Below, piece after piece: positions 18,471-25,862 of a stretch of DNA of 39,035 nucleotides. How positions within the stretch are numbered: the first letter of the stretch is position 1; every line of letters begins with the position of its first letter. The translations under genes and the position numbers were made by a program. The DNA lies in contig SVRM01000032.1 in assembly GCA_015064785.1 (NCBI GenBank), positions 1 through 39,035 of the forward strand. Direction: 5' to 3'. Below the pieces are notes generated by a model. That model had not been told where the DNA came from. It made no database searches and saw only the letters and a list, made by a program, of their open reading frames with translations. The stretch comes from Oscillospiraceae bacterium (lineage in GTDB: Bacteria; Bacillota; Clostridia; Oscillospirales; CAG-272).

Positions 18471-19502
18471 ATGACTGAAAAAATTCTCAATACACGCAAA
18501 AACGGACTGCCGATGCTGTTTCTGTGGGGCATCCTCTATCTTGCATCGATCGGTGTTCTGATCTTCGGCGGTATACTGCTGGATGAGGGAAAGCTGTTCG
18601 GCATTCCGTTCCTTGTCATCGGCATTCTCTGGCTGTGCATCGGCTGGATTCCGTTTCTGGGGCTGAAGCTGCTCAATCCCGGTGAAGCGCTGGTACTCAC
18701 GCTGTTCGGCAATTACATCGGTACGCTCAAGGGCGACGGTTATTATTGGGTCAACCCGTTCTGCGCCGCTGTCAATCCTGCGGCAAAGACCAAGCTGTCG
18801 CAGTCGGGTGACGTTGAGGCAGCGAACAAGGCAAGCGTTGTCTTCAGCGCACAGGCTGCCGGTGTCCCCGTATCCGCCGAGGTCGCATCGAAGAAGATTT
18901 CCACGAAAATCATGACGCTCAACAACAGCCGTCAGAAGATCAACGACTGCCTTGGCAATCCCGTGGAAATCGGCATCGCCGTGACCTGGCGTGTCACCGA
19001 CTGCGCAAAGGCAGTCTTTGCTGTCGACAACTATAAGGAATATCTCTCCCTGCAGTGTGATGCAGCGCTGCGCAATATTGTCCGCATTTATCCGTATGAT
19101 GTGGCACAGAATGTCGATACCACCGGCGACGGCATTGCTGACGAGGGCAGTCTGCGCGGTTCATCCGATGTTGTTGCCGCACGTATCCGCGAGGAAATCC
19201 AGGAAAAGGTCGCCGAGGCCGGTCTGGAGGTCATCGAGGCACGGATCACGTATCTTGCATATGCACCCGAAATTGCCGCTGTCATGCTTCAGCGTCAGCA
19301 GGCATCCGCCATCATTGATGCCCGCAAGATGATCGTCGACGGCGCCGTCGGTATGGTCGAAATGGCACTGAACCGTCTGTCTGAGGGCGGTACGGTCGAG
19401 CTGGACGAAGAACGCAAGGCTGCAATGGTTTCCAATCTGCTCGTTGTCCTCTGCGGCAACCGCGATGCACAGCCGGTCGTCAATTCCGGTTCCCTGTATT
19501 AA
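18471..19502 (+). CDS. SPFH (band 7) domain membrane protein
   Basis: 343 residues. Two N-terminal membrane segments (about 14-37 and 43-65) are followed by an SPFH domain starting near LNPGEALVLTLFGNYIGTLK, with VTWRVTDCAKAVFAVDNYKEYL and IREEIQEKVAEAGLEVIEARITYLAYAPEIAAVM as typical core pieces (given here as separate stretches: IREEIQEKVAEAGLEVIEAR, then ITYLAYAPEIAAVM). A helical tail carries RQQASAIIDARKMIVDGAVG. SPFH proteins form oligomeric scaffolds or rings on membranes and organise lipid microdomains or partner proteases; the partner is unknown here. AGGAGG lies 8 bases before the ATG. The small RHH gene follows 12 bases later, and both share one promoter and one terminator. Confidence 0.9.
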   Translation: MTEKILNTRKNGLPMLFLWGILYLASIGVLIFGGILLDEGKLFGIPFLVIGILWLCIGWIPFLGLKLLNPGEALVLTLFGNYIGTLKGDGYYWVNPFCAAVNPAAKTKLSQSGDVEAANKASVVFSAQAAGVPVSAEVASKKISTKIMTLNNSRQKINDCLGNPVEIGIAVTWRVTDCAKAVFAVDNYKEYLSLQCDAALRNIVRIYPYDVAQNVDTTGDGIADEGSLRGSSDVVAARIREEIQEKVAEAGLEVIEARITYLAYAPEIAAVMLQRQQASAIIDARKMIVDGAVGMVEMALNRLSEGGTVELDEERKAAMVSNLLVVLCGNRDAQPVVNSGSLY

Positions 19503-19514
19503 AGGACATCCGAT

Positions 19515-19712
19515 ATGGCAGAAAAGAAGCAAATCCCACTGCGGTTGTCGGAAAAGCTGTATAACGAGATCGCCGCATGGGCAGAGGATGACTTCCGATC
19601 TGTCAACGGACAGATCGAGTACCTGCTGACCGAATGCGTCCGCCAGCGGAAGAAAAACGGAAAGTACGTCTCCGATGAAATCGACAAACCTCTGGACATC
19701 GAAATAGAATAA
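19515..19712 (+). CDS. Arc-family ribbon-helix-helix DNA-binding protein
   Basis: 65 residues. The pattern is a short strand (KQIPLRLSEKL), helix A (YNEIAAWAEDD) and helix B (SVNGQIEYLLTECVRQRKK), as in Arc repressors; the acidic C terminus (DEIDKPLDIEIE) is extra. AGGA lies 8 bases before the ATG. It follows the SPFH gene by 12 bases and is closed by a strong terminator. It probably represses its own operon through the TGATATCA pair at 18432-18450. An alternative is a membrane-linked partner of the SPFH scaffold that also binds DNA. Fold assignment is good; the target is inferred from layout only. Confidence 0.85.
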   Translation: MAEKKQIPLRLSEKLYNEIAAWAEDDFRSVNGQIEYLLTECVRQRKKNGKYVSDEIDKPLDIEIE

Positions 19713-19716
19713 AAAA

Positions 19717-19755
19717 GCGGGGTTGTCGCAAGTTTTCAACTTGCAGCAACCCCGC
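19717..19755. terminator. Strong bidirectional terminator between the RHH and DUF3048 genes
   Basis: GCGGGGTTGTCGCAAG pairs with CTTGCAGCAACCCCGC with one mismatch and one wobble. The + strand tail is CATTTCATTTTC; the - strand tail is TTTTTTATTC, a perfect T-run for the opposing gene. Confidence 0.9.
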
Positions 19756-19765
19756 CATTTCATTT

Positions 19766-21013
19766 TCAGTCTTCCAGAATCGTAACATTGCGCTCAAATC
19801 CGACAATTTCAATATTCGTCTTGCCGGGAGTCAGCTTCACTTCCTTGCCGCTTGCATAACAGAACTTGATCTGTGCATCGGCTGTTGCCTTGGACCATTG
19901 AATGTCAACCTTCTTGCCGCCGGTCAGATAATAACCGGTACCGCTTCCGACCGTTGCCACCTCAATGTGGTTGTAGTCGTCCTTCGTCAGCGTGTACGGA
20001 CAGAACAGAACAATCACGTTCTCAAAGCCGAGATGTTCTCCGGTCACACCGTCCACATGCTTTTCGCTGTTCTGCCAGCGCATGTAGCGGTTCTGTGCGG
20101 CGCTGTAGACAAGCTGCGTTGTATGCGCGCCGAATTTTACCGTCAGCTGCTTTGCCCCGGTCCCGTTTGTCAGATGAACGGTCTGTCCTTCTCCGACAAA
20201 CTGAAGCGGATTGTCAAAGGTCTTCGCATAATCCGTGCGATACCCCTTTGCCGCAATGGCACCGTCGATTTTTTCACCGTCAATGACCAGCGTATGTTCA
20301 TAGCCCATCCGTCCGACCCGATTGGGATCGCGGTAAAAATAACCGGAAACCACACCGTCGTTGACCGCATCCAGATTGTTGATTTTTCGGGACTTCAGGT
20401 TGCGGTACGCCGCTTCACTGCCGCCGGCATGAACATAAATCGCATCGTGATTGGCGGCAAAGTCGATGTAATACTCGCGAGAGGAACGAATTGAACCGAG
20501 CGCCTTCAGATCGGCATAATCGTTGAATACCCCCATCAGTCGCGTCAGATAACCTTCCACCTGACATTCATACAGGACATCCGCCGCGCCGATGTTCTGC
20601 TGCGGAAGTGCCGCTGTGATGTTGTTGAGCATGACCGCAACAGGACGGCGCTCCGCTTCTGCTTTCTCCACAGCCGTACCGGTCAGCGGGTCAATATAGA
20701 CGCCATCCTTCGCCGGTGCAATGCCAACCAGTGCATCCTTTCCGTTTTCGTCAATGATTGTGGGATAAACCTGCTCCGGCTGTACTGTGACCGCCTCTGT
20801 TTCGGTTTCCGTTTCTGTCTCTGTTTCGGTGACCGGTTCAGTAACCGGAGCAGTCGTCACAGCTTCGGTCGTCTGTACATCTGTAATCACCGTGTCGGTC
20901 ACAGCGGACGACATCGTGTCCTCCGTATCTCCGGAACCGCTGCAGGAGAACAGCACTGTCACGGAAAAACAAAGCGCGAAAAGCCCTGCCGCATACCTTG
21001 TGCGTAACTTCAT
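19766..21013 (-). CDS. DUF3048 (YerB-like) lipoprotein
   Basis: 415 residues. A lipoprotein signal peptide ends in the lipobox LFSC (C24). Residues about 28-80 are a Thr/Val/Glu linker with a run of alternating Thr-Glu. The DUF3048 domain follows, with PVAVMLNNITAALPQQNIGA, ADVLYECQVEG, RSSREYYIDFA and GTGYYLTGGKKVDIQW. Family members are exported proteins found in spore formers and other Firmicutes; their biochemical role is not established. The ATG has AAAGGA 10 bases upstream. It is transcribed alone from a consensus promoter and ends at the shared terminator. Confidence 0.92.
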   Translation of the reverse strand: MKLRTRYAAGLFALCFSVTVLFSCSGSGDTEDTMSSAVTDTVITDVQTTEAVTTAPVTEPVTETETETETETEAVTVQPEQVYPTIIDENGKDALVGIAPAKDGVYIDPLTGTAVEKAEAERRPVAVMLNNITAALPQQNIGAADVLYECQVEGYLTRLMGVFNDYADLKALGSIRSSREYYIDFAANHDAIYVHAGGSEAAYRNLKSRKINNLDAVNDGVVSGYFYRDPNRVGRMGYEHTLVIDGEKIDGAIAAKGYRTDYAKTFDNPLQFVGEGQTVHLTNGTGAKQLTVKFGAHTTQLVYSAAQNRYMRWQNSEKHVDGVTGEHLGFENVIVLFCPYTLTKDDYNHIEVATVGSGTGYYLTGGKKVDIQWSKATADAQIKFCYASGKEVKLTPGKTNIEIVGFERNVTILED

Positions 21014-21064
21014 TTTTTGTATTCCTTTCCTGTCTGGAATCGTTTTTTGACTGATATGCGTATT

Positions 21065-21093
21065 ATTATACCCGATATCCGGGAAAATGTCAA
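21065..21093 (-). promoter_or_regulatory. Consensus sigma-A promoter of the DUF3048 gene
   Basis: On the - strand TTGACA (21093-21088), exactly 17 bases, then TATAAT (21070-21065): a full consensus match, 51 bases before the ATG. The spacer contains CCCGGATATCGGG, a short dyad. Confidence 0.88.
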
Positions 21094-21120
21094 TTTCCGC
21101 ACGCGGATGTTTACGGATTC

Positions 21121-21174
21121 TTTACGAACCAAGCAGAGTTTATACACACCGCGTTTTCCTTTGGTTCATAAACT
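21121..21174. repeat. Overlapping inverted repeats upstream of the DUF3048 promoter
   Basis: TTTACGAACCAA (21121-21132) faces TTGGTTCATAAA (21161-21172): 11 of 12 positions pair across a 28-base gap. A second perfect pairing, AGTTTAT (21138-21144) with ATAAACT (21168-21174), excludes part of the first. It lies after the DUF2961 gene and upstream of the DUF3048 -35 box. With no T-run it may be a regulator site rather than a terminator. Confidence 0.45.
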
Positions 21175-21192
21175 ATCGCTGTGATCCGCCTC

Positions 21193-22260
21193 TCAGATGA
21201 TCTCCAGACCATCCTGATCCGGAAGCGCCGGCTGCCGGACAATCGGTTTGTCCTGATACCAGTACGCCACCGACGAAATGTCGTCCTGAAGCGGCAGATA
21301 CCGTCCGCCCGAACGCCAGCCCAGTGCCTGAATGGTCACACGGCAGTTTTCAGAAAAATACACCGGATCGGTGATATGGAAACGATACAGCGAAAACCGC
21401 TTCTGCGACTTGTAGGTCTGGTCGGTCGGATGCGGAATCATACCGGAATACGGCGTGTGAAATTCCTCGTAACCGCCGTTGTCAAAATTGTACGCACCGC
21501 AGAAATAGTCTTCCGTTCCTGTACCGCATACCGTCGGGAAGTCATCATCACCATCGAGATAGAATTTGATCTCGCCCTCTCCCCACCAGCCGTTGTTGTT
21601 GACGCCCCATGCCATATAGGTGCCGATATACTGTCCATGACCCGACGCCCCCTCCAGCAGTGTATGCACAGACTTGTACGGAAGCGGATTGCTGCGATGA
21701 AACTGTGCATGGAAATACCCGGCATTGTCGGGTATTTCACAGAGAACATAATCAATCTGAAAATAAACGGTACAGGTTCCGCCGGAACAGTTTTCCAGCG
21801 TGATGCGGGCATTTTTGCGGAAAGGCATCTCAAAATAACAGTTCAAACCGTTGCGCGGATTGACACAGACGGCAAGCGACGACAGATGACGGTATTCCGG
21901 CAGATATGCATTGCAGAAGAAGTCACCCAACGGACACTCAACAGACGGAACCGCTGCATCATCCCAGTACATACGGAGGATCGCATTGCGTGCCGTCAGA
22001 CCGGCACATGTCAGCCAGATGTGGCGGATTGCACCCGCGCCGTCAATATCAGCAAGCGTATGTGTCTGCCCAGCCTCAATGTTGACATACGGGGAAACCT
22101 TCCAGCCCTGTCCAAGATCGCGCGCCGCGTGATGTGCCGGACCGTCAACCGACATCCCGCCGCATCCCTTTTCTCCGCGCGGGTTTTCCGGTGAAATCGA
22201 ACGAGAAACAGCACCGGTATATAGAGATAACTGCTGCATTGGATTGGTTGTAAACATCAT
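21193..22260 (-). CDS. DUF2961 protein, GH172-like glycosidase
   Basis: 355 residues without a signal peptide. The DUF2961 double jelly-roll is recognisable in DIDGAGAIRHIWLT, LRMYWDDAAVPSVECPLGDF, GWWGEGEIKFYLDGDDDFP and GTGTEDYF. This family was reclassified as GH172, with characterised members that act on fructofuranose dianhydride or on D-arabinofuranosides. The two essential glutamates are probably among E228/E230 (GEGE) and E250 (GTGTEDYF), judged from the family motif. AAGGAGG precedes the ATG. It lies 22 bases behind the MATE gene in the same orientation, so the two are very likely cotranscribed. A furanoside substrate is a reasonable guess only. Confidence 0.85.
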   Translation of the reverse strand: MMFTTNPMQQLSLYTGAVSRSISPENPRGEKGCGGMSVDGPAHHAARDLGQGWKVSPYVNIEAGQTHTLADIDGAGAIRHIWLTCAGLTARNAILRMYWDDAAVPSVECPLGDFFCNAYLPEYRHLSSLAVCVNPRNGLNCYFEMPFRKNARITLENCSGGTCTVYFQIDYVLCEIPDNAGYFHAQFHRSNPLPYKSVHTLLEGASGHGQYIGTYMAWGVNNNGWWGEGEIKFYLDGDDDFPTVCGTGTEDYFCGAYNFDNGGYEEFHTPYSGMIPHPTDQTYKSQKRFSLYRFHITDPVYFSENCRVTIQALGWRSGGRYLPLQDDISSVAYWYQDKPIVRQPALPDQDGLEII

Positions 22261-22282
22261 GATTTCCTCCTTGAACTGTAGT

Positions 22283-23662
22283 TTATCTTGTCAGATTCCG
22301 AATCCACTTGTACCGGTTGACCTTGATAACGGCAACAAAGCACTTCAGAATCTGATCACACTTCAGACATGCGAACACAACGACAGGCGCAGCCCCCAGA
22401 TGAGCCGCCAGAAGTGCCGACGGCAGTACCACACAGAAGACGTGAATTGTGTCGTTTTTGAAGACAAATGATGTGTCGCCGCCCGCCTTGACCAGTCCTG
22501 ACAGACATGGCATCTGATAGCAGGTACCAAGCATCGAAATTGCCATAACGACGAGGAACTGAAGTGCATACGCCTGTGCCGCATCGCTGACCGCAAAAAA
22601 CGAAACAAACACGCCGCGGATGGCAAGGATAAATGCCGTTGTAAAGATACCGACACCGAGGAACAGAATCTGTGTCGTGCGTGCATATTCCTTCACCTTT
22701 TCCACATTGCCCGAACCAACTGTCTTGCCCGTAATGACAGCAACAGCGGATGCCAGACCGCGCACCCAGATGTATACGAGGTTATGCATGTTCCCGGCAA
22801 TGGACGAGGCGGAAATGACTTCTTTGGAAAAGTGACCGAGAATACCGGACTGTGTGACAGTATTGACCGCCCAGACAATCTCACCCGCCATAATCGGCGC
22901 ACCGTAGCGCAGAAAATCTCCCGCCAGCAAGCGGTTGACACGCCCAAAAAAGTCCGGCAGACGCAGCTTCATTTTGGTATCGACAAACCGCGCATAAATC
23001 ACCGCCGCAGCGCATTCCACCGCGCGCGCAATCAGCGTTGCAAGTGCCGCACCGAAAATGCCCATGGCAGGAAAACCGAGCTTGCCGAAAATCAGAATGT
23101 AGTTCAGACCGATATTGAAAAACAGCGCAATCAACGAAATATACATGCCGACCCGCGCGTTTTCCACCGACCGCATCGCCGCAATGATGATCTGCGATAC
23201 AGCATAAAACAGAAACGACCACGCAACCACCGTCAGATAAACCGTACCCTCCGCAATCACATCCGCATCCGGTGTCAGAAGCCCGATCAGCTGCGACGGA
23301 AACAGCAGTGCCGCCAGCATTGTGACAAGTCCCAGTGCAAGTCCTGCACGCATACTCAGCGAAACAATCTGCGTAATCGACGCCATGTCCCGCTTGCCCC
23401 AGTACTGGGCGGCCAAAATACCGGTTGTCTGAACCACACCGGTCAATAGAAGCTGTAGGAAGGTCTGTATCTGGTTTCCCATATAAACACCGGAAACCGC
23501 CGCGTCACCGAGCTGAGATACCATCAGGTTGTCCGCAAAGCCGACCGCAAAAGTAATCAGATTCTGTAAGGAGATCGGCAGTGCCAACGCACCGAGCATC
23601 CGGTAAAACGAACGGTCACGCGTGAGAATGACCTTTTTTGTACAAGTCATAGTGATCATCAT
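22283..23662 (-). CDS. MATE-family efflux transporter
   Basis: 459 residues, with the usual 12 membrane segments readable from ALALPISLQNLITFAVGFAD onward. Family features include MVSQLGDAAVSGVYMGNQ, GILAAQYWGKRD in the first half and the matching GKTVGSGNVEKVKEYAR in the second half. MATE carriers export cationic drugs, metabolites or lipids with sodium or proton antiport; the substrate cannot be told. The start has three candidate ATGs (23662, 23659, 23650). The AAAGGA site is 20 bases from the first, with a 7-bp hairpin between them. Sits between a lipid-kinase-like gene and a DUF2961 gene. Confidence 0.93.
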   Translation of the reverse strand: MMITMTCTKKVILTRDRSFYRMLGALALPISLQNLITFAVGFADNLMVSQLGDAAVSGVYMGNQIQTFLQLLLTGVVQTTGILAAQYWGKRDMASITQIVSLSMRAGLALGLVTMLAALLFPSQLIGLLTPDADVIAEGTVYLTVVAWSFLFYAVSQIIIAAMRSVENARVGMYISLIALFFNIGLNYILIFGKLGFPAMGIFGAALATLIARAVECAAAVIYARFVDTKMKLRLPDFFGRVNRLLAGDFLRYGAPIMAGEIVWAVNTVTQSGILGHFSKEVISASSIAGNMHNLVYIWVRGLASAVAVITGKTVGSGNVEKVKEYARTTQILFLGVGIFTTAFILAIRGVFVSFFAVSDAAQAYALQFLVVMAISMLGTCYQMPCLSGLVKAGGDTSFVFKNDTIHVFCVVLPSALLAAHLGAAPVVVFACLKCDQILKCFVAVIKVNRYKWIRNLTR

Positions 23663-23664
23663 GG

Positions 23665-23690
23665 CTTTCGCTCAGCGAAAGTTCCTTTCT
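23665..23690 (-). promoter_or_regulatory. Hairpin between the Shine-Dalgarno and start of the MATE gene
   Basis: On the - strand AAGAAAGGAA is followed by CTTTCGC-TGA-GCGAAAG (perfect 7-bp stem, 23681-23665), then CC and ATG. The same CTTTC can instead pair with GAAAG that overlaps the ribosome site, so two exclusive hairpins are possible. The same element stands before the GH38 gene at 33854-33882 with a compensatory base-pair change. Confidence 0.6.
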
Positions 23691-23727
23691 TGTGGAGTTG
23701 GACAGTTTACCCGCAGTACAACGTCTG

Positions 23728-24609
23728 TCAGACACAATACCGCAGCGCACCGGGCAGAATTTCAATGCCGAGTTCGCCGACCGGCACAATTTCACCGTCC
23801 AGACAAACGATTTCCATACCGGTAATCCGCGCCGACCGACACCGTACATACCGCAGAACATCGGCAATCGCAGGAACAGGAGTACCGTTCTCATCCACAT
23901 GCGTCCCCGCACGGTACATTCCGATCAGAGACAGAATGCGGCGCCGCTTGATCATGTCGACAATCAGAAGCTCGGCAAGACCATCGTTCAAAGATGCTGT
24001 CGGAGCGCCGCGGAAGCCGCCGCCGCAGAATTGTCCGTTCGCCGCGGCACACAGCAGAACCGGTCCCTCCTCGGTATGCTCCGCACCGTGCTCATCGGTG
24101 TACTCAATCCGCAGTACCGCACCGCGCAGTCGGATAATGACCTCCACAGCGGCACAGAGATACGCCAGCGGACCGCGGATCAACGGCTTTTTCTTCCATG
24201 CGGTCATGCGGTCGGCAACAGCACAGTCAAAGCCGATGTTGACCATGTTCAGCACATACCGCCCGCCGCAGGACAAAAGATCCACCCGCAGCTCCGTGCC
24301 CGGTGCGGCATCGGCAAACATCCGGACAAAGTCGTTGCCCGTACCGGCAGGACGCGCCGTCAAAATGGCGTGATCGGCGGACTTTGCGTCCATAATCCCG
24401 GAAACCGCCTCGCCGATGGTGCCGTCACCCCCCCAGACAATCACACGCACATCCTCGGTGATACCTGCAAGCGTTTCGCCAAGATACCGTCTTGCATCGC
24501 CGACACCGGTTGTTGTGTAAAGAATTGCATCCGCAGATGCCTGTTTTTTTGCCGCCTCCAGTGCCGTACCGTGACCTGCGGCAGGATTGATGATATGATA
24601 TTCTTTCAT
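23728..24609 (-). CDS. Diacylglycerol kinase-family lipid kinase (YegS/DagK type)
   Basis: 293 residues from the ATG at 24609; this start gives the family opening MKEYHIINPAAGHGTA, whereas the upstream ATG has no ribosome site. The catalytic domain has the ATP-binding GGDGT (60-64), the RPAGTGNDFVRMF segment and NMVNIGFDCAV. The C-terminal sandwich shows CAAANGQFCGGGF and LNDGLAELLIVD. These kinases phosphorylate diacylglycerol or related lipids on the inner membrane face, recycling lipids or making phosphatidate. The ribosome site is weak (GGACG). It follows the Nudix fusion gene after a 177-base gap holding a terminator-like fold, and precedes the MATE gene by 65 bases. Confidence 0.9.
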   Translation of the reverse strand: MKEYHIINPAAGHGTALEAAKKQASADAILYTTTGVGDARRYLGETLAGITEDVRVIVWGGDGTIGEAVSGIMDAKSADHAILTARPAGTGNDFVRMFADAAPGTELRVDLLSCGGRYVLNMVNIGFDCAVADRMTAWKKKPLIRGPLAYLCAAVEVIIRLRGAVLRIEYTDEHGAEHTEEGPVLLCAAANGQFCGGGFRGAPTASLNDGLAELLIVDMIKRRRILSLIGMYRAGTHVDENGTPVPAIADVLRYVRCRSARITGMEIVCLDGEIVPVGELGIEILPGALRYCV

Positions 24610-24683
24610 TGGTCGTATCGTCCGTTTCTTCAATAATATCTGACCATGATCCGGTATGCACGGCATGTGTACCCGGTTCGATC

Positions 24684-24740
24684 AAAAATTCACCCCCGCA
24701 CCGTCTCACGGGTGACTGCCGTTTGTACGGAATGCGGGGG
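24684..24740 (-). terminator. Branched (three-way-junction-like) terminator after the Nudix gene
   Basis: Outer stem CCCCCGCA/TGCGGGGG (24693-24700 with 24733-24740). It encloses two small hairpins, CCGT-CTC-ACGG (24701-24711) and CCGT-TTGT-ACGG (24719-24730). On the - strand it is followed by GTGAATTTTTGAT, a T-run, so it probably ends the Nudix transcript. The 177-base gap 24610-24786 otherwise holds no gene that I can see. Confidence 0.6.
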
Positions 24741-24765
24741 AAAACTGCAAAGTGCAGAAAGTACA

Positions 24766-24796
24766 TACCTGCACACAGGATACCTGTCACACAGGA
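24766..24796. repeat. Short tandem repeat at the 3' end of the Nudix gene
   Basis: TACCTGCACACAGGA (24766-24780) is directly followed by TACCTGTCACACAGGA (24781-24796), a 15/16-base tandem duplication differing by one inserted base. It overlaps the last codons and the stop of the Nudix gene. Confidence 0.7.
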
Positions 24797-25680
24797 TCGG
24801 GAGATGCCGCCTGACCGGTAATCCGTTCATGCGCAAGCGTCAGAATGCGGCGGTCGTTGTCGTAGGAAAGCAGCTTTTTGGCTTCGGTAAACGGTACCAA
24901 CCAGTCACCGAAAATTTCGTTTTCCATCGTTGTAACCGCGTCGCCGAAGGCAAAACGTGCCATGGAATACACCGCGCGCTTGTGAACAACACCCCACAGC
25001 ACATAGTTGTATTCCTCGCGGAAGGACAGGTCCGGCGTGACACACAGAGAGGTTTCCTCTCGGATTTCTCTTGTCATCGTCGCACATTCGTCCTCACCGT
25101 ATTCGACATGCCCCTTCGGAAAACCGATGTGTCCGGACCGGTTGCGGATGAGCAGATACAGCGGCTCCTCGTCATGGACTGTGTAGACCACAGCACCGCA
25201 GGACTTTTCGTACATGCAGTACAGACGGTACCGTCCGCGCCGCTCCGCAAATGCAATGGCGTGCCGGATCTCCGGCTCATATAACTCGACACCCTCCGGA
25301 ACGACAATCAGTCTGTCATAGCTGTACTGCGGCAGCGGCGCGCCGTTCTCGGGCGGCGTAATGCGGACATTGCGATGCACAACCGCAATGATTCTGCCGC
25401 GGAAGGTCTCCAGCGGCTCGTCCACACCGAGAATGTATACATATCTGGGCGGCAGTGCTTCCACATCGAAGCCGCGTCCGCCGCCGTTCTGCACGGGATA
25501 CAGAGAGGACAGATCGGTCACAATATAGCCGCAGTTGACAGGATAGCGCTTCCGGCGCTTGCCGGGCTGGCTGTTTGCATGTCCCTGCGGATAGCTTCCG
25601 AGCGGGCGGTTGACCACGACGTCGACCTCACGGCCAAAGAGTGCCGCATACTGTCCGTAGCGGCTTCTGATCTCTTCCAT
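24787..25680 (-). CDS. Pyrophosphatase-like domain fused to a Nudix hydrolase
   Basis: 297 residues from the ATG at 25680, which sits 10 bases after AAAAGGGGG; an ATG three codons earlier is too close to that site. Residues about 19-150 resemble the small inorganic-pyrophosphatase fold: VDVVVNRPLGSYPQGH, RYPVNCGYI, YILGVDEPLETFRGRIIAVVHR and YDRLIVVPEGVELYEPEI. Residues 155-297 are a Nudix domain with the box starting at G190 (GHVEYGEDECATMTREIREE); the final Gly of the box is Ser. Nudix enzymes hydrolyse nucleoside diphosphates linked to another group. In the first domain the aspartate expected just before YILGVDEP is a tyrosine, so it may bind rather than cleave. First gene of a - transcript behind a good promoter. 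Confidence 0.85.
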   Translation of the reverse strand: MEEIRSRYGQYAALFGREVDVVVNRPLGSYPQGHANSQPGKRRKRYPVNCGYIVTDLSSLYPVQNGGGRGFDVEALPPRYVYILGVDEPLETFRGRIIAVVHRNVRITPPENGAPLPQYSYDRLIVVPEGVELYEPEIRHAIAFAERRGRYRLYCMYEKSCGAVVYTVHDEEPLYLLIRNRSGHIGFPKGHVEYGEDECATMTREIREETSLCVTPDLSFREEYNYVLWGVVHKRAVYSMARFAFGDAVTTMENEIFGDWLVPFTEAKKLLSYDNDRRILTLAHERITGQAASPDPV

Positions 25681-25724
25681 CGTGTACATACCCCCTTTTC
25701 AACACAAATCATATTCTGTATTAT

Positions 25725-25753
25725 ATTATAGCACAAACTGACTGGCGTATCAA
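25725..25753 (-). promoter_or_regulatory. Sigma-A promoter of the Nudix fusion gene
   Basis: On the - strand TTGATA (25753-25748), 17 bases, then TATAAT (25730-25725), 45 bases before the chosen ATG. Confidence 0.8.
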
Positions 25754-25826
25754 GTCTTTTTTTGGTGTTTTTTCAATAGAAGCATCATTTTTTCGGAGAT
25801 TTTTTGGAGAGCTGCGAAAAAACGGA

Positions 25827-25857
25827 AATCGGCGGCATACCGTGTACACCGCCGATT
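25827..25857 (-). terminator. Terminator of the solute-binding lipoprotein gene
   Basis: AATCGGCGG pairs with CCGCCGATT across a 13-base loop. On the - strand TTCCGTTTTTTCGC follows. It lies 6 bases after the lipoprotein stop. Confidence 0.8.
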
Positions 25858-25862
25858 GGGAA

